Of a stretch of DNA of 30,513 nucleotides, positions 11,504-22,250 are shown in pieces (position 1 is the first letter of the stretch; every line of letters starts with the position of its first letter). Location: positions 1 to 30,513 of the forward strand of contig JAKUHH010000144.1 of the NCBI GenBank assembly GCA_022701365.1, read 5' to 3'. The notes beneath the pieces were generated by a model. That model worked only from the letters and a program-made list of their open reading frames with translations. It ran no database searches and had not been told where the DNA came from. Both the position numbers and the translations under genes were made by a program. The DNA is from Mycocentrospora acerina (Eukaryota; Ascomycota; Dothideomycetes; Pleosporales).

Positions 11504-12366
11504 TGTGCTTGTTAGATCTTATTAAAAAAAGTATAAAGAAAAATAAATTGTTTATTTTAAAGAAGTTAACTGTTATTTGTTTTTAAAAAACTGCCTTACA
11601 AATTAAACAACAAAACATGTTTAAGTATCTCAAAATTCACACAATAACTCTAAAAAAAAGTAATCTATTAGATTTAGATTAAATTAAGTCAAACGCAGAT
11701 TCATGCAACTTTAAGTTTAGTTCCAGCAGAGGAGACACAGTGCTCGATTTTCAAGATATTACCATTTATCAGAGAATATCCTTTTAATATGGGAGTATGT
11801 TTGATCTTAATGTCACACAAAGGAGTAGAATAAGAAAAATTAAAATAATTATAGTAGTTAACTAATGTTGCTCTAACTTGTGCCTTTTTAAATCGCAAAG
11901 AATAATATTTGGCAAACGCATTATAAGTGATGCCATACCGTTGTAAGCCTGTAATTCAATCAAATGATCGCAGCAACGATGAAAGCCTACAAAGTCGGTA
12001 ATAATCAATATAAACCTAAAACGTGTACTTTATTAGTGAAAAACCACACAATCGGCAAAAGGCTACACAACCGGCAAAAGGCCACACAACCGGTAAAAGG
12101 CTGCACACCTGGTAACATTGTATATGGGAAACAAGTATTTGGCTAATTGCGTCTTCTTTATTATATGTCAAAATATCTATACCCCGCCTGGACCGGCAGA
12201 AAGAGACAGCTACATTTCACAAAGATGCAAATTCAATTAGTTAAATTCTCCTTATAAGGAATCCCTTGCAAACAGGTAACTAAAATCTAATTTCTACTGT
12301 AGCTAATTGTTACTCTGCTATTTACTAAATTATTCGCACCTTATACAATATAGTCTAAACCTCATC
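11504..12366. promoter_or_regulatory. Shared intergenic region of the divergent P450 and carotenoid oxygenase genes
   Basis: The two genes start at 11503 (-) and 12367 (+), so this 863-bp stretch would have held both promoters. It contains a 19-bp minisatellite (12046-12121). A 66-codon minus-strand open frame at 11701-11898 matches no family and is probably chance in this composition. I cannot identify individual binding sites. Confidence 0.4.
12046..12121 (+). repeat. 19-bp tandem repeat, three full units plus one decayed unit
   Basis: Units at 12046-12064, 12065-12083 and 12084-12102 share ACACAAYCGGYAAAAGGCY. A fourth unit at 12103-12121 is only partly conserved. The differences between units are C/T changes. 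The unit is GC-richer than its surroundings. Confidence 0.85.
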
Positions 12367-13857
12367 ATGACTATCACCAACGCTTAGGAAAGCCATTCCT
12401 ATAGACTTAAATTAAAGTGGCCTTTAGCTTTAGACCTGACTGGTTCCAATCTCCCTTGTCGCTTAGAAGCTAACATTTAAGACCTTGTGGTTTTAGGTAA
12501 GATTCCGGCGCAAATTGATAGTACTTTCTACTGGGTTATGAGCGACCCGTATGTTCCACCTTACCTAGAAAATGTCCCTATTGATAGAGACAGTAACATC
12601 TCTGCCTTCAAGATTCATAATAGACAGGTAGACTTAAAGATAAGGTACATTAAGACTAAGCGCTACAAACTTAAACGTGAAGCAAACAAGGCTCTCTTCA
12701 GGCTGTACTGCAACCCGTTCACTTATCATCCTTGTGTACAGGCGGCTGTCAACTCCACAGCGAACACCAATCTTGTCTTCTAGGCCAGTCATCTCCTTGC
12801 GCTGAAAGAGGTAGCTCTTCTATATGCTGTGCACCCCAATACCCTTGAAACCCTTAAGTACGATCCTTTTGAGTCTCAGGTCTAAGCTAAGACCTTCACT
12901 GCTCATCCTAAGGTTAATCTGTTAACAAAAGAGCTTGTAGTTTTTGGCTATGAAGCAAAGGGACTAGCTACACAGGATATAGTGATTTATGCTTTAGATA
13001 AAAACAGGAACAAGAGAGATGAGCAATGGATTGAAGGTCTATGGTGTGCTTTCATACATGACTGTGCCCTCACGCCTAATTGGATCATCCTTGTTCTTTG
13101 GCCATTCAAAACGGATTTTACACGTAACAAAGCAGGAAAGTAACACTGGGCATGGGATTATGACCTCCCTGCTACATTTATTGTTGTTCCTAGGCGAAAA
13201 AACACAAATCTTCCTTAAGGTTGGAAGCAAGGCGAGCATCAAGTGTACAAATGGAAAAACTGCATGCTCATTTACACAGCTGGCGGATAGGAAGACAAAA
13301 CTGGGAAACTCTATTTTGAGTCTTCTCGCGTTCACGACAATGCATTTCCTTTCTTCCCTTCAGACAATAGACGCTTGCCGGATCTAAATGCAAAAGCAGA
13401 CTACGTACAGTAGACATTAGATCTAAACCAACTAAGTAGAAGCAAAGTATCTGACCCTTAAATAATCCTGGAAATGCTGTGCAAATTCCCTTATATTGAC
13501 AAACGCTTCATGACCCTAGAGTACTAGATTGTGTTTCTAGACGTTTTTATGCTAGAAAAGTCTACAGGCGGCAAAAACATATTCCACAGTCTTAACGCCT
13601 TGGCAATGCACAGCCACCTAACAGGCAAGACGCAATACTTCTATGCCAGAGATGATTCACTGATCTAAGAGCCTATCTTTATTCCTCGCTCTAATAGGTC
13701 GCTAGAGGGAGATGGATGGGTGATCGCGATGATCAAGAGGAAAGCAGCAAACTGCAACAATCTGGTAGTCATCAACACTGCACAGTTTAATAAAGCAGTT
13801 GCTATAGTTCAGCTGCTGTTCTATGCTAAGGCATAAATACATAGTAACTAGGTTAAA
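12367..13857 (+). pseudogene. RIP-inactivated carotenoid/lignostilbene oxygenase (RPE65 family)
   Basis: One uninterrupted frame of about 497 codons runs from the ATG at 12367 with no indel or intron, broken by thirteen stops. Family landmarks in order: PAQIDSTFYWVMSDPYVPPY; IHNRQVDLKIRYIKTKRYKL; ALFRLYCNPF; TANTNLVF; HLLALKEVALLYAVHPNTLE; FTAHPKVN (first Fe-ligand His); FIHDCALTPNWII (second); WAWDYDLPATFIVVPRR; VYKWKNCMLIYTAGG (third ligand His now Tyr, and the following Trp a stop); SRVHDNAFPFFPSD; EGDGWVIAMIKR; NLVVINTAQF; and IHSN, stop, V (family HGNWV; fourth His kept, Gly to Ser and Trp to stop). Enzymes of this family cleave C=C bonds of carotenoids or stilbenes with non-heme iron. 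The ATG position fits a cytosolic protein of the usual length. It is divergent from the P450. Confidence 0.93.
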
Positions 13858-14190
13858 AAAAAACAACTAAGTAAATACAAATCTGTTGTAGCAGAGCCTA
13901 GTAAAATCAAGGTTAGCAGAAAAGGGGCGCTAGAGCCTTACTAAACTTAGGTATGTATAGACCTAACGTAACATAATTAGCTTAATTAGGACAAGAGACT
14001 GATTAATATGTAATGGCTCACAAGAGTGATTCCAATATTTTGAATTTTGGTACTTAAAAGGCCTTCATATTGCTGCACTATGTTGTATGCACTTGTTAGT
14101 AGAACCACAGTTACCTTTTGTGCTTACAAGAATCCTACTCTCTTATTAGATCAGTATGCTATTGTAACTTTCTAATTAACTATATCCTAC

Positions 14191-14320
14191 TGTAAGGGAA
14201 CAATCAGGAGGAACTTGTAGTATTATTAGGAGCGTAGGACTTGGAGACTATATAGGAACTGAGTGCTCACGTGCTTGTACATGTGCAGGCTGACACTACT
14301 TCATAGCAAATACCTACATA
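14191..14320 (+). mobile_element. LTR-like repeat, copy 1 (solo)
   Basis: It begins TGTAAGGGAACAATCAGGAG and shares about 110-130 bp with 24025-24158, including GAACTTGT, GAGACTAT and GCAGGC-GACAC. Inverted relatives lie at 21213-21318 and about 22165-22250. The TG start and dispersed copies in both orientations suggest a solo LTR or similar short element. The right end is unclear because similarity fades after GACAC. No internal region is attached. Confidence 0.55.
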
Positions 14321-15986
14321 TTTGCTAGAAGGTTGCAAACTAGTTTAATGTTGCGACAGTTATCTTTTCCTGTAAAATCATTTTAATTAATGCAATTTAT
14401 TAATGCTCTTTAGAGTTTGTTCCTTTTTATTAAAATTTCTTTTAAAGATAGAAAAAGTTAAATATTTATTTCCTTGCTTACTCTTACACAATAGAAGTAA
14501 AAGTCTAAGTAGACACTCTAGGTATCAAATAATCAATTATAAATTTAAATCAACGTAGCTTCATGCTATTAGACAATAGCTAAGCCAGGTGTTTGACCAC
14601 TTCCACCAAGCGACCGAAGCATTTGCATTGTACGTGACTTGCTCGCTTAAAGCAATTAACATTCAGAGAAAAGTCCTAGTTTTTAAAAAAAAGTATTATA
14701 TAACATAGAGAGATTTTGCTTAGGGATTCTGTTGCTTAGCTATTAGCTAAAGACAAGTTATTGTGTAGTTGTAATAGTAAAAGAAGGGCGACTTATTATT
14801 ACGTGTAGTGAATTATCTACAAGCAGCTTCTATTACTTAGTTGCTTAATTATAACAAAAATCTTAAGATGCAGTTAATTAACATATACTTCAGACAGGAA
14901 AGGCAATATCTTTTCTGGATTTTAATTTAGAACTGGCGTCTTTCGACACATAATATTTTTCTAAGCAACATGACAAACAAATCAGTTAATTCTTCCAAAT
15001 TTTAATTAAAATTAAAGCTGTTAAGCCTTTAAAGATCTATAAATTAAAAATAAATAGTTTTATTGGCTAGCATAAAGTTAACTGTGTAGCTATAGAAAAG
15101 CCAAAGTGTTTAGTCTAAGCCTAATTCTAATTAGCCTATGCTAAGGTAAAATTCTAGGTTATAGAGGATCAGATTAGGGGATACTAATTTTTAAAATGTA
15201 TACAGTAAGATAGCTGCTATATTTTCATAAAATATCAGCCAATTCTTTCTTTGTGCTTGCTTCGCTGCGTGACGCTTAAACACCTGTTCATGCCAAGCAA
15301 ATCCTAGGCTCTTATTTGAATTCTGATTGAGTAAAACTTTAATGAAAACTAAGTGCTTTTTTAACTTAATATCCTTTAACTAGTTTGATTGTATAAACTT
15401 CTTAGTATCCTCATGCCTAGGGCTAACAGCAGCGCTGTCGCACCAGCGTAAGTTTTCCTAGCTATTAGGAATAAAACACACTTTCATTAATATCATAGGT
15501 TAGGTAGACAGCCTGATCGAGACCTACTAGTGTTGCTAGCGGCAGTGTTTAATGTCTTAATTATGCGCGGAGTATTGCGCTAAGGAGTATCAAACTAAGC
15601 CGCTACTTCGCGCGTTGCTGCACCACCCTCAACAGATTCAATAACCCCTCTCTAATAATGTTTGAATATTTTGTAGCATAGCAGTTTATTGTAACGTCTA
15701 TCTCAAGCGTCTTTTATTGCTTTTAAGACAGTGTGAAATGTGGTCAAGTCTTCAGCATCTGTGCGACCGCCGTGCAGGGTCCACAATTTCTCAAAAGCAC
15801 TGTTATTCAAAATCATCTTTGCCAGCCACTAAAGCTCTAGAGCACACCCTATAAAGCCTTTAGTACTATTTCTGTTTGTAGATTGCCTGACATTTAGTTT
15901 CTATACGTAATTCCATCAGTCTAGTGCTCCATTAATGCGGCCTGTGCTATCGCACAACGTTAAGCTGGCCTGTGAAGTGAAAATGA
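14321..15986. other. AT-rich DNA with possible remains of the transcription factor 3' end
   Basis: No gene is clear at 14321-15560. At about 15815 down to 15590 the minus strand has a coherent reading (NNSAFEKLWTLHGGRTDAED, then LTTFHTVLKAIKDA, then YNKLLCYKIFKHY). It is in another frame from the upstream factor remnant. It could be its C-terminal exon or a separate gene; I cannot decide. Confidence 0.35.
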
Positions 15987-17779
15987 TCAAGTGTATAGCT
16001 TTGTTTCTACATTAGCATTAATCAGTAGGTTGAATATAAAAAAATGCATACTGCAGACTAGAAGAAACAAATTAAAGATTGTTAAATAATTAAAGTTCTG
16101 TAATTTCCAGTCATCTTCTGATGCAAACAAAAACATCTCTACGCAAGCAGCAAGGGATATAGACTGAACTCCATAAATTCTATTACTAAAGCGTGATTGC
16201 TCTGCTGCTCTTAGGTTTCTATCATTAAAAGGCAAGTTACCAGTTATCTCAAGAATAGTCAGACGCAGAGGTGACCTGTAAAATATCACAAGTTTGCTAT
16301 TAATGATGTACGTGCAGTAGACCAGTCTACTGTTATGAAATCAGTTCTGCTTGTCTTAACTGGAAGCCCTTAATGTGGTTTTTCTTACTGTGCTACAACC
16401 TTGGTGATATTAAAGAAAGGGTCTTGTTTGCTTACAGCGAAGCTTGCATTATAGCAATCGCTATTGCTGCTAGTCATTCTGAAGGCGCAGATAGCTTGTA
16501 TAATTATTAGTAATCGCTTATCGCGCGCTTGTTTTTGGACCTGGTGGCTTGGAGCATCTAGTTAAAGAGCCACCAGGATAATCACTGCCTGAAGTGTCTC
16601 AGTTACTTGACAATTATTTGCGGTTAAGAGTAAGGAACCTGCATCTTGAAACACATCTAAGTCAAATGTGTATTCCTTAGTAAGATCAAAAAATTCATTT
16701 GCCTTAAAGTGTAAGTTGTTCGGAGCTGCGCAGATTAAGCTAGCTAAAAAGATAGCTAACAGCAGCGAATCCTAGGCCTCTGTAATGCGGAAGCCTGGTA
16801 TGTAAAGAATAGGAAAGTGAGGATATAAATACTTAAAATAAGTATCTATAAATACTTTAAAATTTTTAACATTAAAGAGAGATCTTATTTAATTAACCCC
16901 TGTTTTAATGTCAGTGGTTAAGTTTCTTTTAGAAACAGAATTGTAAAAAGAGGTTAGTTAATAAACAACCTTGCTTATTCTTGTGTGTAAGTTCCCAGAG
17001 CACTCATTAAGTCAGGAGCATTTAATATAATGTTCTAGAAAATTTGCCTCTAGTTCTGCTGAGCAAGCTGTTAAAAATTCTGATAGAAAGGCGAAGTTTT
17101 TATCCTGAAATTGCATTTGCAGTCTAGGTAAGAGACACAAATTGCTGTGATTAAGCGCTTAAGGGTACTCTACGAGTTCTTTAGGAGCACCAGTAACGCT
17201 GTCTAAGACACAATGAACGTCAGTTCTTTTAACGTTTTCTATCCTAGAGATATTTAGAAGAAAGTTAATAGGAATCATCTAAGGATTAAGTAACCCTAGG
17301 TCTTCTGCCAAAACTGTCTGCTCTCTTATAACTAAGGACTAGTGTCTAGTATAATCAAGCTAATCATAAGTGCATGCTATGCAGTTCGCTTTGCATGTAA
17401 TGCATAGCATGTCTTAGTCACAGCTGAGCTTCTTTTCAGCACAATTATCGCACGATCGCCTTTTTCTGCCAGCCTGCTGCGGCGCAGGCGTTGGCCAACC
17501 AGCTCTTAAAGCACACTGCACCGTGTGACGACAAGCTACGTCGCTAAAGAATAAGTACCCGCAGGCTTTAGAGCTTTAAAGCGACTTACTGTCTCCTGAA
17601 ACTCCTAGAACATATAGGGCAACTGTGCTCTAGGGTTTCTTAATCTATTTGCACAATCTATAAGTGTAAATCTTTGACATGCAGAGTGGAGTTCGCTTAC
17701 GTGTTGCCTTATGCTGCTGTAGATGGCTGCTTTTAACATATAAGGTTGCGCATCTTGAACAAGTATAGACTCTATGCAT
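15987..17779 (-). pseudogene. RIP-inactivated C2H2 plus Zn(II)2Cys6 transcription factor with fungal_trans-like domain
   Basis: The ATG at 17779 opens exon 1 with a C2H2 finger, CSRCATLYVKSSHLQQH (C-X2-C-X12-H). A GTAAGC donor follows at 17700 and a likely acceptor at 17596. Exon 2 has a second, decayed finger (CGYLFFSDVACRHTVQC). A perfect Zn(II)2Cys6 cluster follows at 17372-17452 with spacing C-X2-C-X6-C-X5-C-X2-C-X6-C, all six Cys kept. Further on comes the middle domain: FIDTYFKYLYPHFPILYIPGF, SLLLAIFLASLICAA, EFFDLTKEYTFDLDVFQDAG and ETLQAVIILVAL. Near 16280-16110 it reads PLRLTILEITGNLPFNDRNL and SLAACVEMFL, as in fungal_trans factors. Stops break it throughout. Such factors are often pathway-specific nuclear activators. 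It starts back-to-back with the tyrosinase. Confidence 0.85.
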
Positions 17780-18366
17780 GACTTATCTAACAATATGTGT
17801 TAACTGCGATGTGCAGGGTACAAGGGCAGATATTTGCAGCGTAAAAGGTTCTGTTGCACAATGATAGATAAGGTGTATTTAACACTAACAATAATTAGGC
17901 AAGTAGCAACTTCTTTTCCACATTTCTTCAGATTGTAAAAAGATTGCGCTTAAGAGAAATACTATGTCAGGCTTCTATAACTTTGTGGAGATTTTCTAGT
18001 GATGTAGGGTTTACCTGTCTAGATAGCCTATTTTAGCTTAGCGGATGCTTCCCAGCTAATCTAGGACGTGAGTCAGTCTGCTTAACTTAGCTTTAGTATT
18101 AAGCGTTAATCTTTGAGCCTCATTTATTAACATCATCAATGTCAGAATGCTTTCTAGCTTTAAATTGAAATGAGGTTATCAGCCCTGTATTGTATCTCTG
18201 CGGGATATACAAGAAGGTCATAAATCAAGACTCTGAGTGAGAGACCTTAAGAAGTATAAATAAGACCATGATTTAACATCCCTTTTTAAATAAACCATAA
18301 CTAGCCTCTTAGTTATATCTTAACTCAGATTTCTTTTTAGATTAATATCACTTCTAATCTAACTTA
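17780..18366. promoter_or_regulatory. Shared intergenic region of the divergent transcription factor and tyrosinase genes
   Basis: The region lies between divergent starts at 17779 (-) and 18367 (+), and would have carried both promoters. I see no repeat or specific operator that I can support. Confidence 0.35.
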
Positions 18367-20051
18367 ATGTACTTCATTTCAGTCATAGCATTAGCCAACT
18401 TAGGGTAGGCAACTGCAACATCTTGTTTGAATCCTATAATCCAAAAGGAATAGAGGACAATATCTAATAGCAACAAAAAAGCTTATATTGGCGCTGTCTA
18501 TTGTATAAAAGATATTTCCCTAAGAACAAACTGTTATTTTGCTGGTTCTAAGTCTCAATACAACAACTATGTTAGTGTTCACTCTAATAAGACTAATGTC
18601 ATTTATTCCGTAGTAAGTACCATAGATTTCATTGTAAGATTTACTGCTAATTGGTTTTTTTAATAGGGCCAATTTCATCTGTAAGTATTTGTACACTCTA
18701 GTTAAATAGATTTAAGGCTCAGCTTAATTTTAGGTGGCATTGCTACTTTTTAGCCTCATATAAGACTAACTTACAGAAACTTTGCAGATACCAAGGCGCA
18801 CAGCCGCAAGTCTGACCTAAGAAAACAAAGTGTAAAGAAGATTAATTAACTAACTGTCTCTAGATATTAGGGTTTATTCTATACCACTTTTATCAGACAT
18901 CTATGCCAAATACACGCTAACTCTAACGACCTTAGATTAGAGTCAGGATGCAAACAAAGACAACTTTTTTAAGTCACCTGTCCTAGATGCTAAAACAGGG
19001 TTTGGCGGTAATGGTTACTACATTAATAGTACAAATCTCACTGCCTTAGTAACTTATATTCCTGGCAAAACTAGAGGCGGTATGTCCCATCCCTTCTTCC
19101 TCAAGAGTATTTGCCTTGTTACGACGAAAAATGAAATGCCTTACATGTTAGGTTATAGATTTTTTTACTAAATATATTTCTCTAGGTTGCATCACAAGCA
19201 GACTGTTTGTAAACTTTACAGTGAACATAGGGCTAAACAGTAAGTAATAAATCTACCTCAAATCTCTTCACAATTCTCAAAGAAAACACGCCAGAAATTA
19301 GACCTAGATGTATATATAAATAAACAAATACTTAATTTGATATAGCAGACTTAACCGCTTACAATCCGCGATGCCTTACTTGTGACATTAGTCCTTAGTT
19401 TGTGTCACAGAAGCTTAATTTAACTATAGTTAATGATACACTGTTATTAATATTGTTTCAGGAGTTCAACCTTAAATCGCAGGGCAGTACAACTCTAGAA
19501 TCAACATCATATCATTCAGGTGGACACCTGGGGATTGGTGGTGACCTAGGCGTGGTAAGTCTTTACCTTGTTCTAAAGAGCTGTAATTTTAAAAGAAAGA
19601 CGTATAGTAGAAACGTCATACACCTTTTAAATAGCAAGATGTAATAATTAAAACGCTAATAAATTTCTCTGCTAGATTGCAGATATCTACGTAAGCCTAA
19701 GCAATCCTCTTTTCTATATGCATTATGCAAATATAGATAGACTTTAGTGGATCTGGCAAAGTGTTAGTAAGTAGACCTTATTACTTAAGTACTAACTTCA
19801 CAACTTCGCTCTCTTGTTTTGGATATTAAAATATGCTAATCTTGTTTTAATTTTCTCTAGATCTAAATAGTTAACTTAAAGATATCTCTAGCCCTAACAT
19901 AGCAAATGGCTATCCTTTTAGCAGCATACTGTCTAATAATGTTACTCTAGAATTTGAGATGCATTTTAGCCCTTTAAACAGCAAAGCCTAGGTAAAGATA
20001 AATAATGTAATAGATATTAGAAGCAGGAAATTGTGCTACACCTACAAGTAG
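18367..20051 (+). pseudogene. RIP-inactivated secreted tyrosinase / polyphenol oxidase
   Basis: The ATG at 18367 starts a signal-peptide-like segment (MYFISVIALANLG, stop, ATATSC) and continues NSNKKAYIGAVYCIKD, AGSKSQYNNYVSVHSNKT and NVIYSV. An in-frame intron follows at 18613-18666. In the CuA site the second His is Tyr (IY for IH), and the WHRYF part is degraded (GQFHL, stop, VFVHS). Then come DANKDNFFKSPVLDAKTGFG, YIPGKTRGG (18940-19085), a stop-interrupted SPWF-type segment with QKLNLTIVNDT, and the CuB motif YHSGGHLGIGGDLGV (19510-19554). An intron lies at about 19555-19682. Next is YVSLSNPLFYMHYANIDRL, stop, WIWQ, where HH has become HY. The C-terminal end reads NVTLEFEMHFSPL, VKINNVIDIRS and LCYTYK, with the stop at 20049-20051. 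Tyrosinases oxidise phenols with a binuclear copper centre. This copy cannot be functional. Confidence 0.92.
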
Positions 20052-21212
20052 ATATAATATGTAAAAGAATGTTAAAAGTAAACATGTAAAATAATTAGCA
20101 GTATAAAATTAAGAGTTGTTAGCTAGTAATATTTTAACCTTCTAACTTTAGCAGCACTAAGGTAGGCCTTTAAGAAGCTTAAAAGAGACTATTCTTAAGG
20201 ACTAATTTCGCTTTTTTTCCACGCTCCCTTCTCAGCGCCTAAGTTAATTAAATCTTATCAAATATTAATACTATATACTTCTTCCTATCTCTACTTTAAG
20301 TTCAAAGCACTTTTCTACAGCTGTCAGAATTACGCCCTGACAAGGCCTGCTTCATGTCATATTTAAGTATTAGGTCCCTACAAGTGCTGTACTAAGTAGC
20401 AGTAGGTATTCTTAAAAAGTTTTAGGTAACCTAAAGTAATCTAGCCTCCTAAAGAACTAGTATAAGTAAATCTGTAAAAACCACTTACTTTGATTTCTCT
20501 ATCACGCCTGCTCTAACAACTAACTTATATACTGCTACAGACTGCACATAGTCTACAATAATTTAGGTTTAGCAGAAGAGTTATAATAACTTATATAGAT
20601 ATGTATAGTTTATTAGTGAAGTATAAAGGTAAAACTAATAAAACAATGCACTACAACCTTTATTATAGTTGTAGAATTTAAGAGAGTTGTATCAATAGAA
20701 CTATTTAACTTTTAAATGTAAACTTATTGCATCTTGTATTGTAAAGAGAATAACTCTATTTAAATAATTACCTAATTTAAAAGATACTTTTCTTTCTTAA
20801 AATAGATGCTTTAACATCTATAACATAATTAAAATTTAATTAATATAATTCTGTTAAAAGTACACCTTTAAAACCCTAAAAGTCTTTTTCTTTTTCTTTT
20901 TTAAGTTACACTCGTTCACATAAGCACTTATCTTGTTTATATTCTCTAAGTCTTAACTAATGCAAGACGCAATTAAGAGTTATAAATATGCTTAACAAAG
21001 CATCTAGTCAAAGTTACTAAACCCACCTTTTATTAGCGAAGTAATATAAAAGCGCAAAGAAGATTTTAGGCTTAACTTATTTTTCACAAATTAAATTCTA
21101 TTTTTGTTTCTAATTTGTTACTTTGTCTTATATAGTAATCTATCTTGTATTAATACTAATATAACCTTCGCAAAAGATAGTCTTTAATGCATAACTTTTT
21201 CTTCTAGTTAAT
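20052..21212. other. AT-rich non-coding stretch
   Basis: No coding frame is recognised. A segment at about 20905-20985 weakly resembles the inverted LTR-like repeat (AGCACTTAT, TTCTCTAAGTC), but I do not count it as a copy. Confidence 0.4.
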
Positions 21213-21318
21213 CTGTCAGCCCGCACGTGTAAGAGCACTTAAGCGCTCAATTCCTATATAGTCTCTAAGTCCTATACTAATAATAATAAAACAAGTTCTT
21301 CCTTATTATTCCCTCACA
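21213..21318 (-). mobile_element. LTR-like repeat, inverted copy 2
   Basis: This is the reverse complement of the 14191-14320 repeat. It has GTCAGCCCGCACGTGTAAG, TTCCTATATAGTCTCTAAGTC and the end CCCTCACA, which corresponds to the TGT start of copy 1. It carries many transition differences. Confidence 0.5.
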
Positions 21319-21499
21319 TAGTTTTTCTTTACAAGAGTTTTAGACGCCTAGTAAACAGTAGTAGTAGTCTAACTACACAGCATTGCAAAATATAGAGCTT
21401 ATAGAAAGAAGCTTACTGTTATTTTTAGCCTTTAGGGTAAATCTCTTGCAATGAGTATTTATTTTCTTGTCACAAATCATATTTTCTGCGAGTTTTTTT

Positions 21500-21982
21500 A
21501 AAGGACTAATTGCCTTAATTTAATTCAAAAAATAACAGCTACTATAATCCTAAACAACTCGTTTAATATTTAAAATCTTATTTATAAAATTTAAAATTTG
21601 TTCTATGTTACTTTTAACTTAATGCACATTCAAGGTTACACTCTTCTGTAGTCTATATTTCTAGTTTTAGAAAAAACCCTAAAAAAGACTTTCTCTAGCG
21701 TACGCTTATAGTAAGCTGGTTACATCTTCATTTAAAATTGNAAAGGACTAATTGCCTCAATTTAATTCAAAAAATAACAGCTACTATAATCCTAAACAAC
21801 TCGTTTAATATTTAAAATCTTATTTATAAAATTTAAAATTTGTTCTATGTTACTTTTAACTTAATGCACATTCAAGGTTACACTCTTCTGTAGTCTATAT
21901 TTCTAGTTTTAGAAAAAACCCTAAAAAAGACTTTCTCTAGCGTACGCTTATAGTAAGCTGGTTACATCTTCATTTAAAATTG
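21500..21982. repeat. 241-bp direct repeat around a single N (probable contig overlap)
   Basis: 21500-21740 and 21742-21982 are the same 241 bases, separated only by the N at 21741. By eye they differ at one position: T at 21516 against C at 21758, the latter in a CA context. A one-base gap with flanking copies this similar is what a scaffold join of two overlapping contig ends looks like. A true tandem duplication is less likely, because the rest of the region is heavily diverged. Confidence 0.9.
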
Positions 21983-22164
21983 CTGTAGCTTAGCCTTAAG
22001 CAAAAGTTTAATTTCCTTTCATTATTGCTATTATAACTTAACTTTGTAAATTCTCTTTGCCTTCTATCTATCTAGTTTACTATTTTAACATAAATGTTTT
22101 TCTATAACTTACGCTTTAAGTAGCTTACAGAGCAAAGTATCAATTCTTTTTTATCTACCTATAT

Positions 22165-22250
22165 GTCTGTCTGCACTCAGTTCCTCTATATTCTCTGAGT
22201 CCTGCACTCCTAATCAAATATCAAGTTGCTCCTAATTGTTCCATTACGTA
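22165..22250 (-). mobile_element. LTR-like repeat, inverted copy 3
   Basis: It shares GTCTGTCTGCAC, CTCAGTTCCT, TATTCTCTGAGTCCTGCACTCC and CTAATTGTTCC with the reverse complement of copy 1 (14191-14320). It lies about 950 bp from inverted copy 2. A short hydrophobic open frame starting inside it (22236-22469) is not a gene. Confidence 0.5.

Noticed and set aside
11701..11898. Minus-strand 66-codon open frame in the P450/oxygenase intergenic region
   Set aside because: It matches no family and has no start context; probably chance.
13019..13387. A 122-codon plus-strand open frame and an overlapping minus-strand one (13039-13335)
   Set aside because: Both are out-of-frame shadows of the carotenoid oxygenase remnant, whose own frame carries the family motifs.
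21500..21982. A genuine recent tandem duplication
   Set aside because: The single N between near-identical copies, seen again at 30206, is better explained by unmerged contig ends.
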